The notes beneath the pieces were generated by a model, which worked only from the letters and a program-made list of their open reading frames with translations, had not been told where the DNA came from and searched no databases. Shown piece after piece: positions 1-9,400 of a stretch of 64,000 nucleotides of DNA. The position numbers and the translations under genes were made by a program. Within the stretch, counting starts at the first letter, position 1; each line of letters begins with the position of its first letter. This stretch comes from Natrarchaeobaculum aegyptiacum (GTDB lineage Archaea; Halobacteriota; Halobacteria; Halobacteriales; Natrialbaceae): contig NZ_CP019893.1 of the NCBI RefSeq assembly GCF_002156705.1, positions 3,720,001-3,784,000 on the forward strand, given 5' to 3'.

Positions 1-252
1 ATGGCAACAGATGATATCGTAGTTGGGGTCATCGGAGCAGTAGCCAAATCCGATGGTCTGAACCCATCAGAGGTAGACTTCGTCCTCGCCGAGTACATGG
101 ACCCCGAAGTACTGGAAACGTTGGGTGACATGGAAGACGGCGTCTGGGAACTCACATTCCGTGTTTCCGACCACCAGGTTCGAATTACACACGATGGCGC
201 GATTTTTGTGAACGGAGTGAAACAAGGTGCGGATACCGCGCGGCAAAAGTAA
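1..252 (+). CDS. HalOD1 output-domain protein, possibly 5'-truncated by the window edge
   Basis: An 83-residue reading frame begins with ATG at the first base of the window, so the true start may lie upstream. The body matches the pattern of the halobacterial output domain HalOD1: a helical stretch with LNPSEVDFVLAEYMDPEVLE followed by an aromatic beta segment with LTFRVSDHQVRI and DGAIFVN. HalOD1 domains occur alone or fused to receiver domains in haloarchaeal signalling proteins, and their molecular role is not settled. No transmembrane segment or signal peptide is visible. The following 390 bases hold no convincing gene, so it appears to be the last gene of its transcript. Family call fairly confident; function unknown. 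Confidence 0.75.
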   Translation: MATDDIVVGVIGAVAKSDGLNPSEVDFVLAEYMDPEVLETLGDMEDGVWELTFRVSDHQVRITHDGAIFVNGVKQGADTARQK

Positions 253-641
253 CCCAGTCCGCTCGGTCACCCACGCGGTACCACAGGTGGCGATCACCGG
301 CCACCTGCTCGAGGTCGAACCGCCGGAGAGCGTATCCGAACGGATGGATGTCGCAAAATATCCCGTAGTAACACTACGATGCCCGCCAACCCGACAGGAA
401 CGTGGAACGGCGGCGAAAGTTCCTGGAAGGGGGTTAATGCCGGGATCTGAGACAATGGAAACCCTACGGAGTCTTCCGTTTGTGACGGTTCCCACCGATT
501 CAATTTCCTCCCGGCCACATCGTTCCTCTCAGCCACTGGCCTCGCCAGCGATCACAGAGTGTCGTCGAAGTGGGGTGAAGCCTGAGCAGTTCAAACTGGA
601 GGCTGCTGCTCGATTCGGGTGATGTGGGAGCCGCCAGTGCG
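253..641. other. intergenic stretch without a convincing gene
   Basis: This 389-base gap lies between the HalOD1 gene and the 3' end of the minus-strand Tat-exported protein. The open frames crossing it are rich in Arg, Ser and Pro and lack the acidic composition of real genes here. I see no tRNA cloverleaf, strong inverted repeat or T-run. Confidence 0.5.
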
Positions 642-1676
642 CTACTCGTCTCGTTCCTCGTCGAAGTACTCGAGCGTGAACGCACCGGCGGCGTCGTCGT
701 CTGCGCCGATGACGCCGAGTGTGAAGTCGCTCTCCTCGAACGGCGTCGTCGAGACGGTGATCGTCTCGTCAGGGCCACCTTCTGCGTAGGCCCGGACGTC
801 GAAGGAGGCATCGAGGATACCGACGCCGAACGTTCCGCTGCCGCCGTCTCGAGTTACCTCGACTGTGATGGGGTCGCCGGTCAAGACGCTGTAGAGCGCT
901 GCGTCCTCGAAGCCATCCAGTTCACCGTCGCGCGTCTCACCGGGTTCGATCGGCTCGATGTCGTCCGGTTCCGGTTCTGGGTCCGGCTCTGGATCGTCGG
1001 GGTCCACTGGCTCGTCCGGATCTTCGGCGGGTGGTCGATCCTCGTTGACGTAGGCGAGTTCGTAGGGGCCAGCCGCGTCCGCGTAGTACGTTCTGACGGT
1101 CACGTTGTGGATGCCGGAGTCGACGATTTCGCCGGAGAACTCCGTCGATTCGTCCGGTTCGACCGTCTCCCAGGCGAGTAGCTGGGCACCGGGGCCAAAG
1201 ACGCCGACGTAGAACTCACCGCTTCCGCCCGGCCGGGCGAACTCGATGCGAACCTCGTCACCTGCTTCGGCGTCGAAGCTGTACATACTCCGGTCGAGGA
1301 GACTCTCGATCTCACCTTCGACGGTCTGTCCGGACTCGAGGACTGGCCCCCAGGGGATCTCCTCCGGGTCCAGTTGTGGCTGCGGGTTCTCGAGTCGATC
1401 GGACGGCACTCGAGCGGGCCGGTCGTCAGTTCTCCCGGAGACAGCCCCGCTAGCGATACCGGTCACGCCAGCGAGGGCGAGTCCGGTCGAGCGGAGGAGC
1501 CAGCGTCGTGGTCGACGGCGCGGTTGGTCGTCGCCACGCCGGGAATCGATTCCCGTGAATCCACGGTCCGGGCTCGAGTTCGAGTCCGAGTCTCGATCCC
1601 GTCGGTCGTCGACAGGGGGCTGGTCCCGGTTCTGTTCGGTGCTCCGTCCGCTAACTGGTTCGGTGTCACCTCCCAT
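642..1676 (-). CDS. Tat-exported protein with two PPC-like beta domains
   Basis: The 344-residue product has a long N-terminal region ending in a twin-arginine signal (RRPRRWLLRSTGLALAG, about residues 33-50), so it should be exported folded. Two copies of a pre-peptidase C-terminal-like (PPC) beta-sandwich follow: one near residues 100-210 containing MYSFDAEAGDEVRIEFAR and YELAYVNEDR, and one near 245-340 containing ALYSVLTGDPITVEV and FTLEYFDEERD. They are joined by a linker of Asp, Pro and Glu. PPC domains are usually accessory modules of secreted enzymes; here no catalytic domain is present. The next minus-strand gene upstream is also Tat-exported, starting with the same MGGD. Substrate or partner cannot be inferred. 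Confidence 0.7.
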   Translation of the reverse strand: MGGDTEPVSGRSTEQNRDQPPVDDRRDRDSDSNSSPDRGFTGIDSRRGDDQPRRRPRRWLLRSTGLALAGVTGIASGAVSGRTDDRPARVPSDRLENPQPQLDPEEIPWGPVLESGQTVEGEIESLLDRSMYSFDAEAGDEVRIEFARPGGSGEFYVGVFGPGAQLLAWETVEPDESTEFSGEIVDSGIHNVTVRTYYADAAGPYELAYVNEDRPPAEDPDEPVDPDDPEPDPEPEPDDIEPIEPGETRDGELDGFEDAALYSVLTGDPITVEVTRDGGSGTFGVGILDASFDVRAYAEGGPDETITVSTTPFEESDFTLGVIGADDDAAGAFTLEYFDEERDE

Positions 1677-1791
1677 CGCGCAGTGACTCCACTCCCGGGG
1701 ATCAAATAGCCCGATTCGAACTCGCGACGACAGTCACTCGAACCGAATCGGTTCGAGGTGGGCTGGTCGACGAACTCGGCAACGAGTGCGA

Positions 1792-2781
1792 TCACGAGCC
1801 ATCGTCGGGCGAGTCGACGACGAGCGAACTGAGCGCCGTTCGCAGGACAGCCGCGTCGGGGTCGCTCACGAGCTGCGCCCCGGCGATTACGACGTACGGT
1901 GGTTCCGGTGGGAAGTCGTCGATCGAGCCCTCGGGGAATTCGTCAGTGTCGGGACCGGGCCAGTCGGCGTCGTCCGTGTCGTCGTTTTCGTCGACGTCGC
2001 CGTTATCGTCGTCGGCAGCGTCCTCCTCGGTTGCACCATCGGCCTCGTCCTCGTCCCCGTCTCCATCGCCGCCCCAGGGCGGCATATCGTCTCGAGGCAT
2101 TCCGTTGTCTGGATCGTCCCACGGTGGCATGTCCTCTGGAGGCATCCCGTCTTCGGGCCCATCCCCCGGTGGCATCTCCCCGGGCGGTTGGTGCGGAGGG
2201 AATTGCCCACCTGCGCCAGCGATCGGAGCGCCAACCATCGAGACGTAGGCGGTCTCGAGGTCGTCGCAGTCGGTCCACACCTGTGCGAGGAACGCGTGGC
2301 CGCCGGCGGCAGTCACCCGTCGGCCGTCGTCCGAACAGTCGTCACTGTAATCGATGAATTCGTCGAGGAGGTCGTCCGGATTCGTCTCGAGGAGTTCGTC
2401 CTCGGTGGTGACGGTGACCTCGATGCCGGGGATCTCCCAGGACTCGAGATACCCCTCGAGGTCCGGCGAGGCCCAGATCGACGGGCCGACGTTAGCCGGA
2501 CGGGAGTCGACGTCGTCCCAGTCGGTGGGGACAGCGAACTGGATCGAATCGGTGTCGTCGGTGACCATCTCGAGGTCGTCGTAGTCAGGATCGTCCGGGT
2601 GGGGTTCGCCCTCCCACTCGCCGCGGTCGTCGTCTCCGTCGGGACCGATGGGCCACTCGGGATCGTCCTGTGCACCGACCGATACCGACGTCAGTACGCC
2701 GCCGATGGCGGTCATACCAGCCGTTCGGAGCAGTGTTCGTCTATCGATCCGCGCTCGACGTGGGGTGCTGTCGCCTCCCAT
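1792..2781 (-). CDS. Tat-exported acidic protein with Met-Pro repeat linker
   Basis: The product is 329 residues. A twin-arginine signal (DRRTLLRTAGMTAIGGVLTS, residues 13-32) directs export. Residues 75-190 contain SIQFAVPTDWDDVD and GGHAFLAQVWTDCDDLE, which loosely recall bacterial PsbP/LpqN-type secreted folds, but this is a weak resemblance. Residues 195-240 form a Pro- and Met-rich segment with five Met-Pro-Pro or Met-Pro-Arg motifs, followed by about 50 mostly Asp/Glu residues. The fold resumes at the C terminus (PYVVIAGAQLVSDPDAAVLR), so the low-complexity part looks like an insertion. Two Cys (residues 149 and 172) may pair. Start chosen for the signal peptide. Function unknown. Confidence 0.65.
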   Translation of the reverse strand: MGGDSTPRRARIDRRTLLRTAGMTAIGGVLTSVSVGAQDDPEWPIGPDGDDDRGEWEGEPHPDDPDYDDLEMVTDDTDSIQFAVPTDWDDVDSRPANVGPSIWASPDLEGYLESWEIPGIEVTVTTEDELLETNPDDLLDEFIDYSDDCSDDGRRVTAAGGHAFLAQVWTDCDDLETAYVSMVGAPIAGAGGQFPPHQPPGEMPPGDGPEDGMPPEDMPPWDDPDNGMPRDDMPPWGGDGDGDEDEADGATEEDAADDDNGDVDENDDTDDADWPGPDTDEFPEGSIDDFPPEPPYVVIAGAQLVSDPDAAVLRTALSSLVVDSPDDGS

Positions 2782-2910
2782 ATCGGGCGTTCACCGGACG
2801 ATGGCATGAAGGGCTGTTCCGACCGCCGGTGAGACTCACTCGAAGGGACCAGTCGTCACCGATCGATCCGGTGGCGACCCACCACGGTGACGACCGGTCG
2901 TGGGAGCACC

Positions 2911-2919
2911 CTTTATTAG
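2911..2919 (+). promoter_or_regulatory. TATA-like box for the AddAB-like operon
   Basis: The A/T-rich element CTTTATTAG sits about 33 bases before the ATG at 2948 in otherwise GC-rich DNA. The spacing suits an archaeal TATA box giving a very short leader. Confidence 0.45.
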
Positions 2920-2947
2920 CTGACTGTTCGAAAGGCTGGTATCACGA

Positions 2948-5293
2948 ATGTCCCCGATGGACTCGCCCGCGACGGGCGTCTGTACTCTCCTCTACGCGGC
3001 CGACGACGGGCTGTTCGACGCCATAGCCGACGCGTACGTCGACCTCGTCGAAGCCCACGGCGCGCAGAACGTCCTCGTGCTCAAACGACACCCCGCCGGC
3101 CTCGAGTCGGTCAGGACGATCCTCTCAGCGGTCGAGACGGCAGACGGCACTCCGGTCTCACCGCGCGTCGAATCACTCCCCGAGCACGCCTCGAAGGTCA
3201 TCGAAGAGTACGACCCGACCCTCGAGCGTCTCGAGTACGAAGAGCGGATCGAACTCATCTCGCTCGTGATCGAGGGTGCCAGTCGAGAGATGCCGGCGTA
3301 TCTCGAGCACGCGAGCGATCGCGAGGGGTTCACCCGCGACGTGGGTCGGCTGTTGCTCGAGGCGACCAGACAGCGCGTCGGCCTCGAGGACCCGACGAGT
3401 GACGGGCCAACCGCTGCAGAGTCCGGGACAACCGGGGAGTCCGCGGCTGCGGGGACAGCCCCGGAACACGTCGCCACGGACTGTCTCGCGTACCTCTACG
3501 CGATCAACGACCGGTTCCACGACGAACTGGCCGACCGCGGATACGTCGAACGAGCCGCGGTCATCCCACGAGCCGTCGACTTACTCGAGGACAACGTCGA
3601 CGGACTGCGCGACCGCGTAACCGCCGGAATCGACGCCGTCCTCGCGATCGAACTCGAGGAGTATCGGGCTCTCGACCGGCGGTATCTCGCAACCCTCACA
3701 GCGGACGCCGACCTCGTCTGTGTAGGCGAACGGGACGCCAGCATCGAGCGCACCCGGGTCGAGCCGGGTTGTATCGAGGACCTGCTCGAGTCCGAGCCGT
3801 ATCTGGACCTCGAACTCGAGGGCCACGACTCGAATCGAGCGGACGACTACCGGTCGAACACTCGACAGGGAGAATCGACCCCTTCCCACCGGGCAGTCAC
3901 CCGCTTTCTCGCGACTGGTGACGCGCCGCGAGCGCCGACGCTCGAGGACGGCGACGGGGCGCGATCTACCCGCGGCAAGACGGCGGGTCGAATCCGACGA
4001 ATTCGGGCCCGGACGAGCCGAAGACAGGTCGACGCCGTCGCGCGGGAAGTTCAGTCGCTTCGCGAGCGCCACGACTGGCCGTTCGACGCGTTTGCCGTCG
4101 CGGTTCCGTCCATCGAACGGGTTCCCGAGACGCGGCGTCGACTCCGGGACGCTGGCCTCCCGACGGCGACGATCGGCACGCCCGCGCTGGCCGAAAACCC
4201 CGCCGTCGGAGAACTGTACGCCGTGGTTCGACTGCAGGCACACCGCGCCCGAACGCGACATGCGGGCCACGCCGGTGGTCCCGAGTCGGACGAGTCGGTC
4301 CACGACTGCCTCGAGGCCCACCGGGATCGACTTCGAGCGAGAGTCGACGGGTTCTCGCCGGAGCTACTCGAGCGGTGTCGGGAACCGAGCGTGTCCCGAT
4401 CGATCGACCGGTGGATCGAGGCGACGGATCTGAAAGGAAGAATCGCCACTGCGGAGGAGTGGGTAGATGCCCGCGAGCAGTACGACGGAGTCAGGCGCGT
4501 CCGGGACATCGCCCGGTTCGTCGAGGAGACGGACCTCGTCGGTCCGGACTGGGAGGGACTCGAACGAATGCTCGAGCGAACGATCAGGTACGATGCGCCC
4601 TACGCCCACGCCGTGGAGACGAGTCCACCGACGGGCGGAGTCACCGTCTGCCCGGTCGGCGATCTGAAGTACGAACGGCGGCGGGCAGTGTTCGTCCTCG
4701 ACGTGATCGACGCGGTCTACCCGGGCGAACAGTTTCTCACGCAACTGTTCCCGTCGGCGTGGCTCGGGGAGTTGCTGGCGTTTCCTGCTGTTACCGACCC
4801 CGATCACGAGACGGTCGCCGACACCTTCGGTCCGGCCGACGCAGACGGGACTGGCGATCCGTTCGTCGCCTATCACGCCGAGCGGGCGCGTCGGCGGCTC
4901 GCACTCGCGACCCGGGCCGCGACCGACGCCTGCTACCTGTGTTCGTACGAACGCGGCCACGGCGGTCTGGCCCGCAGCTACGACGAATCGCGATACCTGA
5001 AACAGCTCGCGGCGACCCCCGGGCTCGAGCTCGTCGACGCCGACGCCGGGTCTCCGGCCCGGTACACCGGCGAGGCCCGGGCGCTCGAGGCGATCCTCGA
5101 GCAGCCGCGGGGCGAACTCGAGCGCGTGCTCAGGGAAGCGAGTACCGGCGGGTCGGCCGACCTCGCTGAGACCGAGGCGCTCTTTCAGGAGATCGCGCTC
5201 GTCCTCGAGGCAGGCGACGTCGACGACGACCTCCGGGATGCCGTCCACGCCCAGTTCGAGTTCGCCGCAGGGGAGGTGGCCGGTCGTGACTGA
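2948..5293 (+). CDS. AddB-like helicase-fold subunit (no Walker A)
   Basis: This 781-residue protein is the first gene of a three-gene operon with a split nuclease-fold protein and a UvrD-type helicase-nuclease. Around residues 560-595 it has a segment (VCPVGDLKYERRRAVFVLDV, then AVYPGEQF) that matches the late helicase motif of UvrD/AddB/RecC proteins. The N-terminal strand expected to carry a Walker A loop reads TLLYAADDGLFDAIADAYVD with no GxGKT, so ATP hydrolysis here is unlikely. I infer an inactive, structural AddB-type partner in double-strand break processing. Its last 8 bases overlap the next gene (GTGACTGA), suggesting translational coupling. A second ATG at 2957 is an alternative start. 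The family assignment is by architecture and context. Confidence 0.6.
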   Translation: MSPMDSPATGVCTLLYAADDGLFDAIADAYVDLVEAHGAQNVLVLKRHPAGLESVRTILSAVETADGTPVSPRVESLPEHASKVIEEYDPTLERLEYEERIELISLVIEGASREMPAYLEHASDREGFTRDVGRLLLEATRQRVGLEDPTSDGPTAAESGTTGESAAAGTAPEHVATDCLAYLYAINDRFHDELADRGYVERAAVIPRAVDLLEDNVDGLRDRVTAGIDAVLAIELEEYRALDRRYLATLTADADLVCVGERDASIERTRVEPGCIEDLLESEPYLDLELEGHDSNRADDYRSNTRQGESTPSHRAVTRFLATGDAPRAPTLEDGDGARSTRGKTAGRIRRIRARTSRRQVDAVAREVQSLRERHDWPFDAFAVAVPSIERVPETRRRLRDAGLPTATIGTPALAENPAVGELYAVVRLQAHRARTRHAGHAGGPESDESVHDCLEAHRDRLRARVDGFSPELLERCREPSVSRSIDRWIEATDLKGRIATAEEWVDAREQYDGVRRVRDIARFVEETDLVGPDWEGLERMLERTIRYDAPYAHAVETSPPTGGVTVCPVGDLKYERRRAVFVLDVIDAVYPGEQFLTQLFPSAWLGELLAFPAVTDPDHETVADTFGPADADGTGDPFVAYHAERARRRLALATRAATDACYLCSYERGHGGLARSYDESRYLKQLAATPGLELVDADAGSPARYTGEARALEAILEQPRGELERVLREASTGGSADLAETEALFQEIALVLEAGDVDDDLRDAVHAQFEFAAGEVAGRD

Positions 5294-6410
5294 CCCGGTC
5301 GCGCGGGTCACCGTCGCTGAACTCGAGACGGCACTCCACTGCCCCCGTCGGTACGCGTTCGCGTACGTCGACGACCTCGAAGCGAGTGACGACCACGCCG
5401 GTGAGAACGGGGGACCGACGGCCCGGGCCGACCTCCTTGCTCGAGCCATCACGACGGCGCTCCGCAGCGGGGAGCCCGAGGCAGAAGAACTTCTCGCCGT
5501 CGCCAGCGACCGCCTCGAGTCACTCTGGTCGGGTCACGAAGGGAGCTACCACTCGAGCGCCCAGCGTCGGCACGTTCGGGCAGTCCTCGAGTCGACGCTC
5601 GAGGCCTACGTCGACCAGTTCGGCGTCGACCACGCGAGGGGGTGTCGGCGACTCCTCGAGACGATCGAACGGCCGGACGACGATCGGGAGCACGAACTGG
5701 CAACCGAACTGATCGGGCCGGACCGCCCGCTCGCGGCCAGCGTCCAGGAGTCATCCGCGGTGCCCGAGACCGAGCGTACACGCACAGCGGACGGCGGCGA
5801 TGGCGAGTCGGCACGCGAGCAGTCCGCACGCATCCGAATCGACGCCACCGTCGACTACGTCACCACCGACGGTACCGACCTCGTGGGGGTCCGGTTCGTT
5901 CCCTCGGCGTCCCCGCTCGGCCCCCTCCGGTACCGCTCGAGCTGGGACGACGAGCTTCTACAGCTGGTCGACGATCACCTCGAGAAAGACAACGAGGCGT
6001 TCGACCCGGGACCCGTCGCCGCGCTGTTCGAGACCAGCGTCGTCCTCGAGGGGCTTCGCGGGCTCCGTGATCGACTGGGGCTCCCGGATCGCCCCTGCCG
6101 ATACGTCCAGCTTCCGGTGGCCGATCGGTGGAACTCGTCGACCGACTGGATCAGCGGGAGCGTCGAGACGACGCTCGAGGCCGTCGACCTGACGGACGTT
6201 TACGTCGACGAGCGAGACTACGCGATGGATCACGTGCATCGAAATCGTGCCGTCGACGATCGGCTGACCGAGTTCGCCGCCGGCGTGTGCTCCGGGGATC
6301 ACGACCCCACCGATCGATGGCGGTCGATCGAGCCCAACGCTTGCCCGGAGTGTGCCTACGCCGTCTGCTGTCCGGAGTACGTCGCCAGCGAGGTGCGATT
6401 CGATGGCTGA
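5286..6410 (+). CDS. PD-(D/E)XK-fold protein with AddB-type Fe-S cysteines, catalytic site apparently lost
   Basis: The 374-residue product starts at a GTG inside the last codons of the preceding gene. It has the cysteine pattern of the AddB nuclease clasp: one Cys near residue 19 in HCPRRYAFAY, then C-x2-C-x5-C near residues 351-361 in ACPECAYAVCC. In AddB, Cas4 and related nucleases this pattern binds a 4Fe-4S cluster. The region where the nuclease motif (a strand ending D-Y-K) is expected reads VDYVTTDGTDLVGVRFVPS, without the acidic residue-x-Lys pair, so cleavage activity seems lost while the iron-sulfur clasp remains. Its stop overlaps the ATG of the helicase gene by 8 bases (ATGGCTGA). 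Probably a DNA-holding subunit of an AddAB-like complex. Confidence 0.65.
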   Translation: MTDPVARVTVAELETALHCPRRYAFAYVDDLEASDDHAGENGGPTARADLLARAITTALRSGEPEAEELLAVASDRLESLWSGHEGSYHSSAQRRHVRAVLESTLEAYVDQFGVDHARGCRRLLETIERPDDDREHELATELIGPDRPLAASVQESSAVPETERTRTADGGDGESAREQSARIRIDATVDYVTTDGTDLVGVRFVPSASPLGPLRYRSSWDDELLQLVDDHLEKDNEAFDPGPVAALFETSVVLEGLRGLRDRLGLPDRPCRYVQLPVADRWNSSTDWISGSVETTLEAVDLTDVYVDERDYAMDHVHRNRAVDDRLTEFAAGVCSGDHDPTDRWRSIEPNACPECAYAVCCPEYVASEVRFDG

Positions 6411-9400
6411 TCCAGCTCGAGGCGGCGACCGACTCGAGCCCCGGGGGAACCAGCGAGCGGTCGTCGAGAGCGACGCGGCCTGCGTCTCCGTCGACGCTGG
6501 CGCGGGAACGGGGAAGACGACGACGATGCTCCTCCGGATCGAGCGCGCCATCGAACGGGGCGACCTCGACCCGGACGACGTACTCGTCCTGACGTTCGCG
6601 AACGAGGCCGCCGCGAGCATCCGGGCTGCCGTCGACGACCGCCTCGAGCCCGAGGCGGCGGCCGCAATCGACGTCTTCACCTACCACTCGTTCTGTCACC
6701 GGCTGGTCCGGGAGTACGCCTACGCGCTCGGGTACTCACCGGAGTTCGACGTCGTCACCGACGGCGAGCGACGCCGGATCGTCGCCCGACTGCTCGCCGG
6801 GCGCGAGTACGACTTCGCCGCCTCGTTCGTCGATGGCTCGGACGAGGAACTCGTCGATCGCGTCACGCGGTTTATCGACCGGGCGAGCCGGGAAAACGTC
6901 CGTCCGGCTGATCTCCAGACCGACCTTCCCGACACCCGGACCGTCGAACTCTGCCTCCAGTTCGTCCGCTGGCTCGAGCGGCGGGCCGACGACTCACTGA
7001 CGTTCGACGAGGAAGCGCTGCGATTCTTCTCCCGCGAGAGTCACGTCGAGACTGCCCGCGACGCCCTGCACGAGTACGGAACGCTACTGGAATTTTGCCG
7101 GGAGAAAATCGCCGAAGCACCGGTTCAGTTCCGCGAGGACGACGTGGTCAGTGACGTCGACCGATACCTCCGGGCCATGCAAGAGACCGTCGCGCGCACG
7201 GCAGAAACCCTCTCGCTCGAGGACCGGACGACAAAGCACCTGCCCAGAGTTCTGTTCGCAAACGAGATCCACGGTGGCGCGACCGCGCGGATCGAACAGA
7301 CCCCCATCGGCCGACTCAAACACTATCTCGAGTCCTGCCGGCTGGCCCGCTACTACGCCGACGTCTACGCGGACTATCACGCCCACCTCGAGGCCGAGCG
7401 GGCACTGGACTTCGACGAACTCGTCCGGACGGCCACCGCGCTCGTCTCCGGCGACGAAGAGACGACACACGGCGTGAGCGCCGAACGCGTCGCGAGCGAG
7501 ATCACCGACCGGTGGGAACAGGTCTACTGTGACGAGTTCCAGGACACAGACGAGACGCAGTTCGACCTCGTGACTGCCCTCACCGACGGCCCCGACCGAC
7601 CCGACCTGCTCGCGATCGGTGACACCGATCAGGCGATCTACGGCTGGCGTGGCACCGACCGCGAGGGACTCACTCGACTCGGCGAGGCGTTCGACGACCA
7701 CGAAGCGATCGAACTCGAGCTGAACTTCCGCTCGAGACAGGAGATCCTCGACGTGACGAACCACTGCGCGTACGGCGGCCAGTCCTCGAAGACGTTGCGA
7801 GAGGTCGACCGGCCGCCGGGCTCGCACTGGCGTCCGGGAGAAGTCACGGGGAGCGACGACGGGCGACGGAAGGCCCCTGCGGAGCCAGCGCCACCGGACC
7901 GCGTCGTCACCGTCGAGAGCGACGCCCTCGAGGCTTCGCCCGCCGAACAGGTCGCGACTACGGTCTCCCGGTTGCTCAACGGCGAGGCCGCGACCGTCCC
8001 GCAGCGAGACCTCGGCGATATCGCCGTCATCGTCAGGCGAAACCGCCAGGCACAGGCCGTGGCAGCGGCCTTACGCGAGAAGCGTATTCCCTACGAGGTC
8101 ACCGGGTCGCCCCGCGGTGAGATTTCGCCGGGGATCCAGACGCTGCTCTCGTATCTCCGGGTGGTCGTCGATCCCGGACCGACGACGGACGTCCACCTCA
8201 GACGGGTACTCACGTACCGCTATCGCGTCACCGCAGGCGACCTCCGTCGGCTCGGGCGCGGCGACGAGTCTCTCGCATCGGCGCTGCGCTCGTTCGACGT
8301 GGACGCGGTGGGAGACGAGTTCGATCACGCCGACCGACTCGAGCGCGCCCGCGACCACCTCGAGGCGCTCCTCGAGCAGCGGGACGTCTATCCGGTTTCG
8401 GGGTTCCTCAGGCGATTCAGGGAGCGCACCCGGATCGAGTGGTTCCTCACGCGCGAGGAACGGGCCGACCTCGACCGGCTGGACCGGTTCGTCGACTCTA
8501 GCGGCTCCGACGGCGTCGGAACGGTGCTCTCGGCATCGTTCGTCGACGCCGTCGAACGCCTGTACGCTGGCAGCGACCGCGACCGGACGCAGGGGACGAC
8601 CTCCACCGAGTGCGTCGACGTCATGACGGTCCACCAGGCCAAGGGCCTCGAGTTCGACACCGTGCTCGTCCCGTACCTCTCGGATGCGGAGTGGTGCGTC
8701 GACGGCGATCACGCCCGGCGCTCGAGTCACCGGCTGGTCGCGGCAACGCTGGACGAGGACGTCGACTCGCCGCTATGCGAGGACGTGGCCCGCGACCGGG
8801 TCGCAGAGGAGTGGCGCGTCCTCCACGTCGCGCTCACCCGCGCGGAGAACCACCTCTTCTGCTTCGGGTCGACCTACGACTACGACGGCGAGCCCGAGGC
8901 CCTCTCGACGGCGACGGCAGACGCCTGTCTCGCACCCGAACTCGAGTGGTCGACCGCCGGCCAGCGGATGGACCTCTGGGAGACGCTCATCGAAAGCGTC
9001 GAGCGCGTTCGCGAGACCTACCCCGAGAGCGTCGCCGACCGGACCGACGAGATCGGCCGCTCGAGCGAGGCGACACCGGGGACGATCACCTACTACGCCG
9101 GCCTCGAGGATCGACGGGTCGAACCGCTCGAGACGCAGGAGGCGATCGAGACGGTCCACCGGCTGGGTCGACTGCTCAGAAACGGAACGCTTCTTCCCGC
9201 GTCGGATGCGGCGGACGCAACCGACGGCTGGCCCACCGAGGCCGACGGCGGGATCGCGAAAGAGGGTCCACCCCCCACCTCGGAATCCGACCGCGAGGTC
9301 CGAGTTCCGACCGGCCGCGCACTCTCGGCGCTCGCTCCCGAGGCCGGCCGCTTCCCCGTCGACGCCCTCTCGAGTGCTACCGACTTGCCGGTCGCGATGC

